Source of the DNA: Smittium mucronatum
Lineage: Eukaryota > Kickxellomycota > Harpellomycetes > Harpellales > Legeriomycetaceae
DNA: 41,244 nucleotides
Direction of reading: 5' to 3'
Assembly: GCA_001953115.1 (NCBI GenBank)
Contig: LSSL01001278.1
Location: 1-41,244 of the forward strand
The position numbers were made by a program, and so were the translations under genes. Below are positions 22,832-36,954 of the stretch, one piece after another; position 1 is the first letter of the stretch, and every line of letters begins with the position of its first letter. The notes beneath the pieces were generated by a model. It made no database searches. It saw nothing but the letters and a program-made list of their open reading frames with translations, and was not told the origin of the DNA.

Positions 22832-22942
22832 AATTAAAAAATAACAATTTTATTTAATTTAATTTTTAATGAACTATTATAATTAAAAAATAACAATTTT
22901 ATTTAATTTAATTTTTAATGAACTATTATAATTAAAAAATAA
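22832..22942 (+). repeat. 49-bp perfect tandem duplication
   Basis: Two identical 49-bp units occupy 22832-22880 and 22881-22929, followed by 13 bases of a third copy (AATTAAAAAATAA). Each unit contains ATAACAATTTTATTTAATTT and ends GAACTATTAT. Perfect identity in a fast-drifting AT-rich region points to a recent duplication or an assembly duplication. Confidence 0.95.
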
Positions 22943-25900
22943 TAGAAATTGGATATAAATTTTATTTAAAATCTGATTTTTTTCGCTATTATTAAAATAA
23001 TTTTAAAAATAATCCTGTATTAAATCTAAATAACATCTTATATCGGGTATTAGAAAAAAGAGTTAGTCCAAAATAAATTTGTATAAAAATTACCAAAAAA
23101 AGATTTGATTTTTTGTCTTATTATAAAAAATATAATTGAAATCTGAAATTTTTTTTGGGACTATTCAAATTGCTGGTTATACAAAAAAAAAAGGTGAAAA
23201 TCATTTTAAATTATGTAAAAATAAAAATTTCTTTCTTTTGTTTATTTTCTTTTAAAACATCTTTAATAATAAGATTGATATGAAAAAAATTATATAATGT
23301 TAATAAAACAATATTCAAATAAATTTAAAACCAAAATGAGATATTTCGAAAATAAATTTATTTATTTTTTCATTTCTTAGTTAATATTTAAAAGTCTAAG
23401 AATTTTTTTCCCTAAGTTTCCGGGTTCATTATTTATTAATGGGATACGTGCTTTTATAAAAAAATTTTTTGCTACCTAAGTTTAAATTTTACAAAAGTTG
23501 GTTATTTTTTAAGATTTGATTATATTTTTTAGTTTGGTAGCATTAGAGACTTACTATTATAAACTGGAAAAAAAAAAAATCAATTAATGAAAGAATTTAT
23601 GTAAACCCGGTTATAATAAATGTATTAAAAAATAGGCTACACATTGAGCTAGGAAACCAAAAAAAGCATACCATTTTTTGGTTTTTTTAGTCAATCTGAT
23701 GTGTTTCTCTTTTTTATGGTTATAGCTTGATTTTTTGTGCAATACTTTTATAATTATAGTGATACTTATAGTTTATAGCAATTAAAAATTTACAATATTT
23801 AAATATTTATATAGGGTAAATATATATGTGATATTATTAATCAATTTAAGCCTTATAATTTTAGACTGAAATTTATCATTTCATTAAAAATAAAAGCGGT
23901 TTAATCAAATCAATTTGAATTTTTTTAATATTATTTTTGTAAATTTTCCGAAATTATAACTCTAAAATTTAAATAATCTTATAATAAATTTAGAAAAAAA
24001 TTTTAAAATCTTTTATGGCAACTATTTTTCAATATGTTAATTTATATATATTATTTTAAATATATTTAATAAAAAAAAAAATAACTCTTTATAAAAAAAA
24101 TTATGAAAAATTATTTAAAAAATCAGCATTTGAATCTTAATTTAAGTAAATAAAATTTTAAAGTGAACTGATGAATAAAAATTTAATTTCTTAAAATATA
24201 AAATACAATCATTCAAAAAAAATAGCCAATATATATATATATATATATATATATCGTCTAATCGCCTTAATAATATCCTTTTAAATGTTTAGTTTATTTC
24301 ATGCAAAAATTAATAATTAATATAGAAAGTTTTTATTTTTACAATAAAAATTTTTAAAATACGAAAACAGATAAAAAATATTATTCTGAAATTAAAAATA
24401 TTCGCATTTAATATTTAAAATAAAATATCTAAATAAAAATTATTTTTAATTACAAAACACAGAAAAAAATCTTTCAAAGAAATAGATTTATTAAAAATTA
24501 AATCTCAAAATATAAATAAGCTTTACCAATTCTATAAATCCGATTCAGATTTTCCTTCATAGTAAATGTTCCATTATTGATATAGATATGTTATTAGTTA
24601 TATTCATCTAATTTTTATGAAAAAATAAATGTTAAAAAAATAATATATATCTATCACGACCACCGCCTCAATTTCTGTTTTTAATACCAATGAAGCCCAA
24701 TAAATAATTTTTAATCCCATCTGCACATATTTTTTTTATTAAAAAAAAATCCATAAATTTATTTATATGTAATCATATCTTTTAAATATTTATGCATATA
24801 TATATAATATTCGTTATATTTTATTTCAATCGATCACTAATTTATATGTTTTTATATCAGCCTTTTTATTCATTTTAATGTTTATAATGGTAATTCCTCT
24901 TTAATTTTTATTTTTAAAAGCACTAAAAAATTTCATTTTTTAAGTTAATCTCGAAAATTTATTCGAAATTAAATATTTTTAGTATGTATAAGCCGCTTTT
25001 TTTAACATTATTACAAGATGGAGTATTATTGGTGTTAATTATACTTAAATATTTATTTTTTTTAAAATAAGGGTAAAATTTCTTCAAGTATAAGTATTAA
25101 AATGTCAAAAATGGAAATGTTTGGGGTGTTTTTTCTAATTAGAAAAATTCTTATTGATTTTTAATATTTTTTATTTGTTAAGAAACATAATTTATACAAC
25201 CTAAATTAATTATAGAAAATAAAATTAACGTAATTTTATTTTATATAATATTACATGTAAATTTAAACATTTTTTGTGTGAATATAATTGTTAATTTCAA
25301 CTTGGATATTTAAGTATTTTGGCAAAAATTTTTTTTTAAAAAAATAACAGAAAGAGCTGAGAATATCATGATTTTATTATAATCATTAATTGGATTGAAT
25401 TATCGAATTAAATCATTAAAAGTATTATTATATAGTAATATCATTTCAAAAATATTCATTACAAGTTTTTAAATAATAATAATTATATAATGGTGTTTTC
25501 AATATTTATAAATAACTATAAAATAAATATTTTTTTCGATATGATAGATTTATAAAATGTTGTAATCTTAATTATCAGAGTAATAAAAACGGTTTTAAAA
25601 CTATTTATAAATAGAGTAAGTGATTAGTAATATGAAATATTATATCTAAATAGCACCAATTTCTTAAGGAAAATAAAACAGTACTTATAGCCAATTTAAA
25701 GTATTAATAAATCACATCCAGCTAAAATATTATTATTTTATGGTTTTAATTGGAATAAAAAACATATTTAATCATCATCTGTTTTGATAGAACTTCTATG
25801 CTTAATCGATAATCCATTTATCCGAGCTAATAAGAGATACTAATATTTTATTTGAAGAAAAATTATAAATTTCTTTTCCAAATACCATAGTAGGAATAAT

Positions 25901-28900
25901 TATTTAAAAAAATGCGTGAAGTTTTTGGCGATATTGGGGGGGGGGGTTGCTGAATTATATTAAATCCCTTTAGTTTAAGTCATATTAAATAATAATTATC
26001 AAAAATTAAAAAAAATAGTAAATTAAACCCTAAAAAACTTTTTTATTTATTTATTAAAATTAAAATTTTAAGTGAACGATTAATTTATTTAATTGGCTAT
26101 TTTTTTAAAACTGGTATTATATAGGATAGAATAAAAATTACAAATATAATTTAATCCATAATTAGATTTTTATTGTAATAATCAATAAATTTTTATTTTC
26201 ATATAACTGGGTAAATATTTTAGTTAAAGTAAAATCTTTGTTTAAAAGCTAAATTAAACAGGGAAATAATACAAAACCGAATATATATTTGATTAAAATG
26301 GATTCGGTTTTTGATATTATTGTTTTTTCTGAAAAATGTTTTATTCAAATTAAAACGCAAATTTTAGTAGCTTTTTTCTAATAAAAATTGACCTTTACGA
26401 ATTGATTTATAATAATTTTAAACTTAGATGATATAGAGAGATTTTATATGAGATGGTAAATTGAAAAAAATAAAATAAAAAATAAAGAAAAAACGAAAAA
26501 TATTATCATAATTTGGTTTCATGTATAAATTTCTGATATAAGAAAAACTCTTAAAAATCAAAATTTCTAAAATATTATTAGATTAATAAAGCTGATGATT
26601 GTTTGAAAAATTTAGAAAATCTTAATCCAAAAATCCCATAATACTAAGAATACATTATTTCATTTTTTTTTAAAAAATTAATCCTCCTAAATAATTAGTT
26701 GGTTTATAATAAACTATTTAAAAAAACATACAAAAATGTAAACTCTTCATCATTGTTTATGAATCAGGTTAAAATTATTTTATATATCCTAATGTAAATT
26801 TTTATTTTAATTTTTTAAAAAACTTTAAGAAAAAATAAATAAACAAATATTTTTTTTATATAATTTATGATTATATCTATAAATCAATCAAACGCTTATT
26901 TATTCCCCGTTTTCTGTGATATCCTAAAAAAATCAAAGTAAGTGTATTTTATTACTTATTGATAATAAGGAATGAATATCAGTGATTATTTTTAGAAAAA
27001 TAAATATCCGATGTTATTTTAAAATAATTTGATTAAAGTGAAAATATTTTTTTGCGTTTTGAAACGATTATTTGTTTTATAAAATTAATAAATATTCTCA
27101 ATTAAAGTAAAAAAATAGTATAATACGTGGGAAAATGAATGATTTGAAAAGACTTACATATTTTGTTAAATATGTCTAAACTAATATTATTATTTTTGAT
27201 ATTCTTCTTTAAAATCTAAAATAAAAGCTAAAAGTATATTTTAGAACATTTTAAAGATAATTATTTAAAAATATAAAATTACTTGATTTTACATATATAA
27301 AACCCGATTTAACTAAAGAGGTTTAATAAAGCGCTATAAAAATAAAACTTAATTTATACATCCATTGATTATTCTATCTATCCATCATTTCCATCTTGAA
27401 ATTTTTACCTCTCTATTAATATGCTTTAAATTAATATAGCCTCATTAAAAATATCATTAAAAAATTATATGAAAAGTATTTTGAAAAAATATCACTTTAA
27501 TTAAATAACCACAAAATTCATAGACCATTTTCTCGATATTTTTACACTTTAAAAAATATTATATTCAAAATTTAAGCCAGATTTTTTCATGCTAATTTAT
27601 ATATTAAAAAAATTCATTAATTTACATGATATATAAGCTAAATTTAATTGGTATTTTTGTTATTTATTGGGTCAAAATATAAAACATTGATTAATATGTG
27701 CTATTTTAAATTTAATAATTAATAAACTCTCCAAATATCATAATGTTTTTTTAAAAGAAGCCCTTATCTTCTTCAAACCACAAATATTCAAATTTGCGAT
27801 TTTTGTAGTTTCAAAGCATTTTTTTTAACTTTATATTTTTCATAAATGGTACCAGAACCTAGATTATCAATTAAATTTACAAAAATAATGAGAAATATTA
27901 TTTTAAATAGTTATTTTTGTGTAGATTAAGCTAAAGCAACTAAAGGATAATATTTATTATAATATATGCAATTTTAAAAGATTTCGTGATGGAAATTCAC
28001 ACACACACATATATATATATTTATTTTTTTATGAAATTTTTTTTGAATTTTTTTAGATATATAGGAAATTTCGAAGAATTACTGGTTCAAATATTAAAAT
28101 TTTATTTTATAAATGAACATTGGCAAAATATCTTATCGGAATATTGTATGATATCAACTTTTAAAAAATATATCCTTACGCAAATACTTCAATTAAATTT
28201 TTTTTATTGATTTAGTTATGTCATAAGTTTTGACTTAAAGTAAAGATATATTTTTCAAGTATTAATATGGTATTTAAAATTTAATCAAAGCAGTAGAATC
28301 CCAAAAAAATTATTGAATATATTTCTTTTTTTCATGAAAATATATAAATAATAATAATTTATTTTAGTATTAAAATTTTATAAATATAAATATACACTTA
28401 TTTCAGTATATTTTAATAAATAAAAATATATATACATTTAATGACTTTTTTTTGGAAAATTTAAATTTTTAAATTTTTTTAGTATTTGATTAGTTTTTCT
28501 CTGATATAATCTACGAATAACAGGAAAATATCTATTAATATTATGGAGAAAATAACAATAGCATTATAAATATTTATATATTCAGAACGAAATAATATTT
28601 GGCTTTTTAAAATTGCTATACATATTTATAGTAATTTTCACGAAAATTTTTTTATAGTCTATAAGAGTTTTAAATTATATTAAAATTTAAAAAGTTGATT
28701 TTTATTTATTTATTTAATAAAACTATTGCTTTTAATTTTAAATAATATTTACGCTGTGACTTTACATATTCAAAAATAATAATATGCCGATTTTCATTTT
28801 AGTTTTTTTAGATGAAGGGCTATATTAATTTATTTTTGAAATTTTTGGAAAGATTTAATTTTAATTTTTTCAAAAAAAATTTAACTCTAATCATAATAAA

Positions 28901-29060
28901 GAATTAACTGAGAAAATGTTAAAAAATGTCTGTCTATTTTAATAATCTTATAATATTAACAAAAAAGAATATTTATTGCGGTAAAAAAAATATGATTATA
29001 TTAATTTTATTATGCTTTTGAAATTAACTCCACAATTGACAAGTTATATTTATATTAAAT

Positions 29061-29098
29061 AAACTTAAACTTAAACTTAAACTTAAAGCTTAAAACTT
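29061..29098 (+). repeat. AAACTT hexamer repeat
   Basis: Four perfect AAACTT units (29061-29084) are followed by an imperfect extension, AAAGCTTAAAACTTA. This is a short simple repeat with no indication of function. Confidence 0.85.
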
Positions 29099-31049
29099 AT
29101 AGAAAAAATCGATTTTTAAATTTATTAGGTTTATTACCTCTTTTTTTAAATCTGAATTTATTTTTAAACAATAAAAATGAATAAAAGCACCATTAAAAAA
29201 TTCAAAAAAAAGTTATAATTTTTCGAAAAAATTTCCTACTAAACTCCGCTCCACCACATCATCACCTCTTTTATGCCAATTCTAAGAAATCAAGACTCAT
29301 TTTTCCCTAATGATTTTAAATAGGAATGGATATATTATTTTCTTAAAAATAAACAAAATCTGGTTTTGGTGGCTTCACTAAATTTATAAGACTCCTTTAC
29401 CTCATTTTGTTAAAATTATAATAATTGAAAATTTATAAACTAATTATAATTTTAAATTTAATTTTCCATGATATATCATATTCCCATTATACACCAGAAA
29501 TGATTTAATTTTTTTTTTTAAGTTAGAAATCATTTCTTTATTAAGAATAAACTATAAACTATAAAAAATTTCAGAAATCCTCTTGATTTTTTTCTATTAT
29601 AAATTTACATTATTGAAAATAAAAATCATAAAAAAAATTACTTAATCATCACTTGTAAAAAATGCAGAATAATATTAATATAAGCTCTGTCCTATTTAAA
29701 ATTTATATATCACCTTATATGTATATATCCGAGTTTGATTTAATTTATACTATATAATGAATTTAAATAAAACCAGGTAAAAAAATGTGAAATTTGCTTT
29801 AATTTTCTGGAACTAAAGATTTTCGGTTTAAAAAAATCTAGATATCTTTTTCTCATCAGATTGTTTCCAGTTACTTAACTATTGCCAAAACTAATTTCAA
29901 ACCTAGATAGATTCATTTTCTGCAGAACGGAATATACATTTTTTTCTTATAACCATTGTTTTAGCTGTATATACTAAAAAAAATTCTGTATATTTAATTA
30001 TTGATTCATAACTTTTATCAAGGCTTAAACCATTATTAAACTTCCTAAATTCAATAAAAATTTAAAGGCCATATTTTTAAAGAAAGCCTAAAAAAATGGT
30101 AGAAAAATATCATTGATAAATATAATTTTTTTCAATTGATATGAATCAAATAAATAAATAGAAAAATAATTGCTCATAATTCATTCTTGGAAATTTTGCA
30201 TTTTTTTAATCTATCAAACTTCTATAACAAAAATATGGAATTAAATTTATAAATTTAGATTAATTTAAAAAATACCTTTAAAATAGAGTAAATTTTAGAT
30301 TTAATTTAGGATAAATAAATTAGAATAATGGTTTTTACTATGAAAATCAGCTTTTTTAAATGCTTTTTATATGGTTAATAGATTATATGTTTTCAGGAAT
30401 GAATGCCTAAGTGGATTTCACCTATTGGGCCTACCTATTACAAGCCAAGATTAAATAAGAAATAAGCAGCAAAAATAAATAATTTCATTGCAATTTGTAC
30501 TTTTTTAAATGCGATTAATCGAAGAATTTCGGTTTTCAAAAATTAGATGAAATGTACCGGAAGTAAACAGAAAAATTCTTTCGGTCACTTCAAATTATAT
30601 ATAATATAATATAATGTTAAATAAAGTGCCCTAAATTATCATATATCCATTATAAACACTCTTTTTTTGTACATTATATCTTAAAAACAGTTTAAAAAAA
30701 CACATTACAGCAATTAAATATCTAATAAAGCAGTGGGGGTAGGGAGGTGGTTGGAAAAAATTGAAATTTAGATAAATATTATTAATTGTAATATCATGAT
30801 ATAAACTTTTTTTGAAATTTTATTAATTTTTTGGCGATTTCATGATACTTATGGGAAATAAATTTGAGAAAATAGTAACTTTTCACGTAAAACGAATTAA
30901 AAAACATTTTTTTCTCAAAAATAAAAATAAAAATATTTCTATTAAAAATTATTTAGATCACTTTTAATCCGTTTAAATTTATAGTTTTTTTAACAAAAAA
31001 AATTATGATTTCCATTAATATATCGTTTTTTAGTTTCAATTGCAAGTTT

Positions 31050-32022
31050 TTTAATTCTTAGGGATGACTGTTTTTATTTTTAGAGACACACCATTAAATA
31101 ATTGGGTGGTATTTTTTTTTTTAAAAAAACACGAAATTTAATTTTCAAAAACATATTTTATATAATGAGGACATATATTTTCTTTTTTAGGGACATATTA
31201 ATCCATGATTGGGGGGTTCCTATTTTTTGAAAAACTATATTAAAATATCTGAGATGCTTATTTTTGCAATTAGACACATCTCCTCACTTTTTAGGGCATA
31301 ATTACATTGTGATTTGAATATTTCACTCTAATTTCTCTTATAAAAAAAATTATATTGTGTGTGACTTCACCAAGAACAAAACATTTAATATTAATCAGAA
31401 AAATGAAAAATGACAAGAGAAATATCTAAAGGATCGAAAATTAAAAAATATTAAATTATTATTATCCTTCATTTTTTTATTTATTTCATGAAACATGTCT
31501 ATCTAAAACTACTTTCCCATAATAATCATTATTGACTATAATAAATAATTGATCATTTTCCATAAATTAATCTTTATTTTATTTGCGATAATATACTTAT
31601 TCCATGATAATTATATATATATAAATTCCGATATATTGAAATTTAAATCCATCTACTAGCTTTGATATTATATATATGCCAGACTATTTAAGAGAAATAA
31701 ATTCATTATAAATTTCCTTTATAAGAAAAATCATGGGGATATTTTCATATCAAAATGTAATTATGCTCTAAAAAGTGGGAAAATGTGTTTAATCGCGAAA
31801 ATAAACATCTCAAATATTTTAATATTATTCTTCAAAAAAACGGAACCTACCTTCCCCAATCATGAAGTAATATGTTTATAAAAAGAATATATATGTCTTC
31901 ATTAATGTAAAATATGTTTCTAAAAATGAAATTTCGTATTTTTAAAAAAGAAAAAAAATCCCTCCCAATAATTTTATAACGTATTTCTAAAGATGAGAAT
32001 AGTCGTTCATAAAATTGTAAAC
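31050..32022. repeat. Large inverted repeat with ~300-bp arms (foldback/MITE-like)
   Basis: The arm at about 31050-31355 and the reverse complement of about 31705-32022 align almost collinearly, at about three-quarters identity by eye. Shared words include GAAATTTAATTTT/GAAATTTCATTTTT, ACATATTTTA, GACATATAT, CATGATTGGGG, TATTAAAATAT and AGGGCATAATTACATT/AGAGCATAATTACATT. The ~350-bp centre is unrelated AT-rich DNA. The arms contain loosely repeated words (TTTTTAGNGACATA-like). No ORF of note lies inside. The transcript of either strand could fold into a long hairpin (inference). Confidence 0.75.
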
Positions 32023-33349
32023 CCCCGTAACTCCAACAAAAAAAGTATTATTTTGAAATATATTTCCAGTAAATTAATAAAAACGAAAGATATTTTCGAT
32101 AAAAAAAAGAATTAAAAAAATTAAAAAAACAGTAAAAAGTATTTGATTATTATCATGTCATTCATCCAATATCTCGAAAATATAATAATTTATATCATTC
32201 AGCCTAAATTTATTATAATAAAATTAGAAAAGTCTAGAAACTTTTCGCAATTATTATTTAATCTTAAAATTGAATTATTCTTGGACTCAATCTTTTTTTT
32301 ATCAAATGAATGAGATATATATTGACTAATAAGATATTTATTTATGGAAAGTTTATATATTTTTTTAAAAAAATTAATATTCGCTGCTCAATATATATAT
32401 ATATATACGTTAAATTGTTCACAAAGCCATTTAAATACCCTTATTATAATTTATGTTGTTTTTTTTATTCACAGAATTATTATATACATTTTTATTGGTT
32501 TTTTTTACTTGCAGATATTTAAGTGTGGGTTATTTTAATTAAGAAGGTATCCCATTGGGTTTTAATATTGAAAAATAAAGCGGAGTTATATTTTTTTAAT
32601 GAAATTTTATTAACCTTATAAAAATTTAAGGTATTTCACTTGAGCCGCATAATTCCGCCTAATAATCATTTCATTTATGAAAATAAAATAAAATCAAATT
32701 AAAATCAAAATTAAAAACTGAAATTTTATATTTATTTCTATTTTTTTTCGAATTCACATAAAATGTATTTTAATTATTATAAATTCCTAAATTTCAAATT
32801 TTTTATTTTATTTTACATAACCTCTAATGTTTAAATTCTAAATAAATTGAAAATAGATTAAATTTTATATGCTTCAGAGATTATATCAAAAAATTATAAA
32901 TCCATTATTTGATATTTTTTTAGAAAATTCAAATAATCATGTTTAATTATTTAATATTGTTAAATGGTTTAATTTTTGATATTTTTTAATATATAATTAT
33001 GAAAGTAGGCTAAAAAACGCTTATATTTTACAAAATATCTAATATTTACCATTTTATTAAATTTTTATTTCATTTAAAATTTCAGTCTTATTTAAACTCT
33101 ATGTATCAAAGCATAAATATAATAATTTAAGGTTTCATGATTTTTGTTTTGTATTTCGAATTTTCAGATTTTTAACTAAAAAAAATTGATAATACTGATA
33201 CTATCATTAGGTTTAATTTAATATAAATTGTTTAGAAAATATTTTTTTATGGTTTTAATTATTATTGCATAAAATTGGAATAAATAAATTATTTTTTATT
33301 TAAATAATTCGAAAACATCATTTCAAGCATATCAGACCAAATAAACTCC

Positions 33350-33525
33350 AGAGGGGGGTCTTTCGGTTGGTAAATTGCACATTTTACTGTAGATACACAG
33401 CGGGTAGACCAGCAGATGAGATTGTTTTGGTTAGACTAATAGTCTTTTCTATACGTATTTTTCTTTTTTTCATTCTTTTTTAGTATATTTTTTAATGATG
33501 TTATCTTATCTTATAAAACTCTATG
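33350..33525 (+). repeat. Dispersed repeat, partial copy C
   Basis: GGGGTCTTTCGGTTGGTAAA through GATACACAGCGGGTAGACCAG and AATAGTCTTTTCTATAC matches the 3' part of copies A (as reverse complement) and B. It is closer to A in the ACACAGC-GGTAG-CCAGCAGA segment. The 5' two-thirds of the element is missing or decayed beyond recognition. Confidence 0.8.
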
Positions 33526-35469
33526 ATAAAAATGTGTATATATCTAACCAAATAATTATTGCATCTTAACTATGACTACCTTTTTAAGCCCATAATAATT
33601 GATATATTTAATTTTATTTGCTACTTCATATTATTCAAAAATTTAAGTTTTAAAAAAAATTCTTTTTTTAGGGTTTTAATCCTTAAATAGTAATATTAAT
33701 TTTTTTAATTGATATTTTAAATTCATCGGATTTTTTTTAGCATAATATAACCTATTTAAAAATTAAGACTTATATTTTTTATAATTAAATTATTAATATT
33801 TTCTCGGTTAACCTTAACAGAAATAAAATCATTTAAAGAAATTTTTTTCTTTAAAATATCTCAGAAAATTTATGGAAATAACTTATGTGAATTTTTTTTA
33901 TCATTTTAAAATAATATATTTGGGGATTTTGATATAATTAAACCTAATTAAATCATCCCTTAATTACCAATAGTCAAACTTTGAAGAGATTTATGAAAAA
34001 AGAAAATCAATTCCGGTTTATAAAAAAAAAATCAAATATCTGAAAAAATGTCAAACACACTTAAATTTCGAATTAAATACTGTTATAAACCCTACATAAA
34101 GCATGATTTATGGAGGAAAATCTGAAAATTATATATTATATTGGATAATTTATCACTTTTTATGAAATATTCTTAGGAATAAAAGAGTAATTTTATTTAT
34201 ATACACAGTAATTTTGATAACTAAGAATTTTTTTTGATATTCATTCCAAAATTTTTAGCTTTAAAATTCTCGCGATTATTATTTGCTAAATCTAGAATCT
34301 TTCGGGAATAAAAAGATATTAAAAATCGATGTTATTGTAAAAAAAAAATTAAATGGTTTACTTCTATTATTCCAAATGACCTCATATAAAGAAAAAAAAT
34401 CGTTAAACGACTATTTTTAGATAAAATTTTGTAAATATAATTAAATTTATTTATTTTGAGTTATCCATAAAAATTTGTAAATATGAGTCAATATTGGGGA
34501 ATCTTCATCATAATTTCAGTATTTACTGTAAAATAGTTATTAAAATCTCATATCTGATCCCTAAATAAATCAAACGACTAGATTTAAATTACTTGAATTA
34601 AAAATTAATTAACATAAATAAAAAAAATATGAAATCAGTTTTTTATATAAATAAAAAAAAATCTTGAAATAAAGATCGGCTACATAAAACTGATATAAAA
34701 TATAAAATTTATCGTGTGATTAATATTTATATCAATAAAAATGATAATCATAGTAAATCTACTTCATAAAAATTTCATCGGACACCCAATAAAATTTGTG
34801 TGATTATACACATTATCTTTTTAGTAATTTTTATTTATTATATACATTAAAAAATATTTGTTATAAAAAATTAATTTATGAAAATTAATTTTTTTAAAAA
34901 AAAAAAAACTCCTTAAAATTTGATAAAATTGAATTAATTTAGATTTAAATACCTATGAAAAAAACCGAGATTTCTTATTTTTCTTCTTGTTCCATAATAT
35001 CTCGTAACCCACCCTTTATTTATTAGCTAAAAAAATTATATTAAATATTAATTCGTGTTTAACTATCTATGATATTTAATTAATAAAGCTTTAAATTAAA
35101 CTCATGTCAAAAGTTTTTATCCTAATTTAATTATTAATTTAATAATAACACTATTATTTATTGTGAATTTTTTTTAGGTAAAAACTATTTTTGATTTTTT
35201 AATTTTTTTTTTATAAATACAAGATCTATTTATTCTTTCATAAATTGAAAATATTAAATATAAATTTTAGTTTTTTTTTTTTTGATAATTGACTGCCTTT
35301 TTCTGAATCCCACAAAATCGGCATCTTAATGAAATTTAATTTGATTAGATTAAATGAAAATTTTATATGTGAATAGGATAAAATTTACCAACTTAATACT
35401 GGAAATTTTTTATAATATTTTACCAATAAATTGCAAAAATTAGGATGAAATTTTATACATGCATAATTA

Positions 35470-35620
35470 CAGTAAAAAAACACAAATTTAATTTTTAAAA
35501 AACATATTAATTTCAAAGTTATTGTTAAAAAGATGGAAATACTGGACTATTAAAATATCTATGATGTGAATTTTTTTCATACCATTATTGAGCCAGAGAA
35601 TTGTCTTTCTCCTTATATTC
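35470..35620 (+). repeat. Fragment related to the 31.05-kb inverted-repeat arm
   Basis: AAAAAAACACAAATTTAATT, AAAAACATATTA and CTATTAAAATATCTATGATG occur in the same order as in the left arm (AAAAAAACACGAAATTTAAT, AAAAACATATTT, CTATATTAAAATATCTGAGA). The spacing is shorter, as if internally deleted. Confidence 0.45.
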
Positions 35621-36603
35621 AATTATATTGATAGAAAAAATATCAATAATAATAATAATGTACCGAACTCAAATATAATCTATATTAAGTTCACCATTCT
35701 GGTGTAGTGATGTTTTTTATTATAAATATACATCTTTTAAATGAAAAATATTAGAAATTTTATTTGACACATCGATATTTGCAATAATAGTATATAAAAA
35801 AAAAGAGTATTTGAGCATGGGTGAATTTATAAATTTAAAAATAAATTTTACCATTTTAAAAACTTAAAATAAATCAAATATTTGAATTTTTAATTAAAGA
35901 ATATATATATATATATATATATGGGATATTAAAATTATATGCGGATTAAATTTATTAAAATAATACGATTCTTTATTCTTTTTTATAAAAAATTAATATT
36001 AAATTTTCACTTTTCACTTTTTATTTTTGTGATAAATTTTATAAAAAAAACGAATTAGCCAGAATTTCTTTCCAATTTTAAAAAAACCAAACTCAAAAAA
36101 TCTTATGATAGAATCTAAAAATGACTATATATATATTATGTAGATCTGATCTTTTTTGTGGTAATTTAGATTCTGCGTCTATATAGAATGTGCTTTAATT
36201 GGGTAATTTTTTTGATTTCTTAATTATTATCGAATAAAATTTCTTTGATATTTTAGGTGGAAAATGGTGGGGAATGCTTATTTTGTTATTATTTTTAAAC
36301 TAATTCAATAATAAACTAACTATTGGATCAAAATAAAAATATATGAAATATAATATATAGTTTCATAATTGATTTTAACTATCAGTTTATTAAAGTAAAA
36401 AGGGCATAATTAGATATCGAATGTAGGCTAAAAAAATAGAAGTATATCAATTAAAAATTAGTCCGATACAGGAAGTATACAAAATCTCAATCCGATAGTT
36501 CTATTTATTAAGGAAAAAAAAAATTTTTTTTTGTTAGGTAAACATTATAGCTAAAATAAAATTTGCATTTAAAATTAAAATTAATAGGGTGACTTATTTA
36601 TCT

Positions 36604-36637
36604 GCACTTTTTATAAAGCAACTTCGAAAAAAAGTGC
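36604..36637. repeat. Short perfect hairpin
   Basis: GCACTTTTT (36604-36612) pairs with AAAAAGTGC (36629-36637) across a 16-base loop. It lies about 320 bp before repeat copy B. No known function. Confidence 0.5.
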
Positions 36638-36954
36638 GGCCAAATTAAATAAAAAAAAATTCAAATTTTAAAAAGCTGAAATTAATAAAAATTAGAGCGA
36701 AAAATAAGAAAATAGTGAATATTAATTAAATGAGTTAATAATTTCATAGCATTCCTAAATTTAAATTTCTGTTTGTTTTAAGTATGTGGAGTAACACAAA
36801 TAAATCCATGGGATTTTTAACTCAAACAAATTCATATTCACTTTTTGCGCAATTGGCGGTTCTAATTAGTATTTATTTTCGCTATTTTTGATTGGATGCA
36901 CCAAGACTAAATTTCTTCACTTTTTCCAATTTGAAAAACGTTATCCATCCAAAA

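Larger units (their letters stand above)
20936..31049. other. Long AT-rich desert, no supported gene
   Basis: Almost continuous A and T runs, with TA microsatellites (for example 22215-22231 and 24231-24254), a CA/TA run (27997-28020), an 11-G run (25936-25946), a hexamer array at 29061 and a tandem duplication at 22832. Slightly less AT-rich patches at 29230-29300 and 30400-30470 hold no convincing ORF or splice-bounded exon. The ORF at 27986-28210 is low complexity. Confidence 0.55.

Noticed and set aside
22832..22942. CRISPR-like array
   Set aside because: The units are directly adjacent with no spacers, in a eukaryotic intergenic region.
29061..29098. AAACTT array as an internal telomere repeat
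   Set aside because: It lacks the G-rich strand of telomeric repeats and has only four perfect units.
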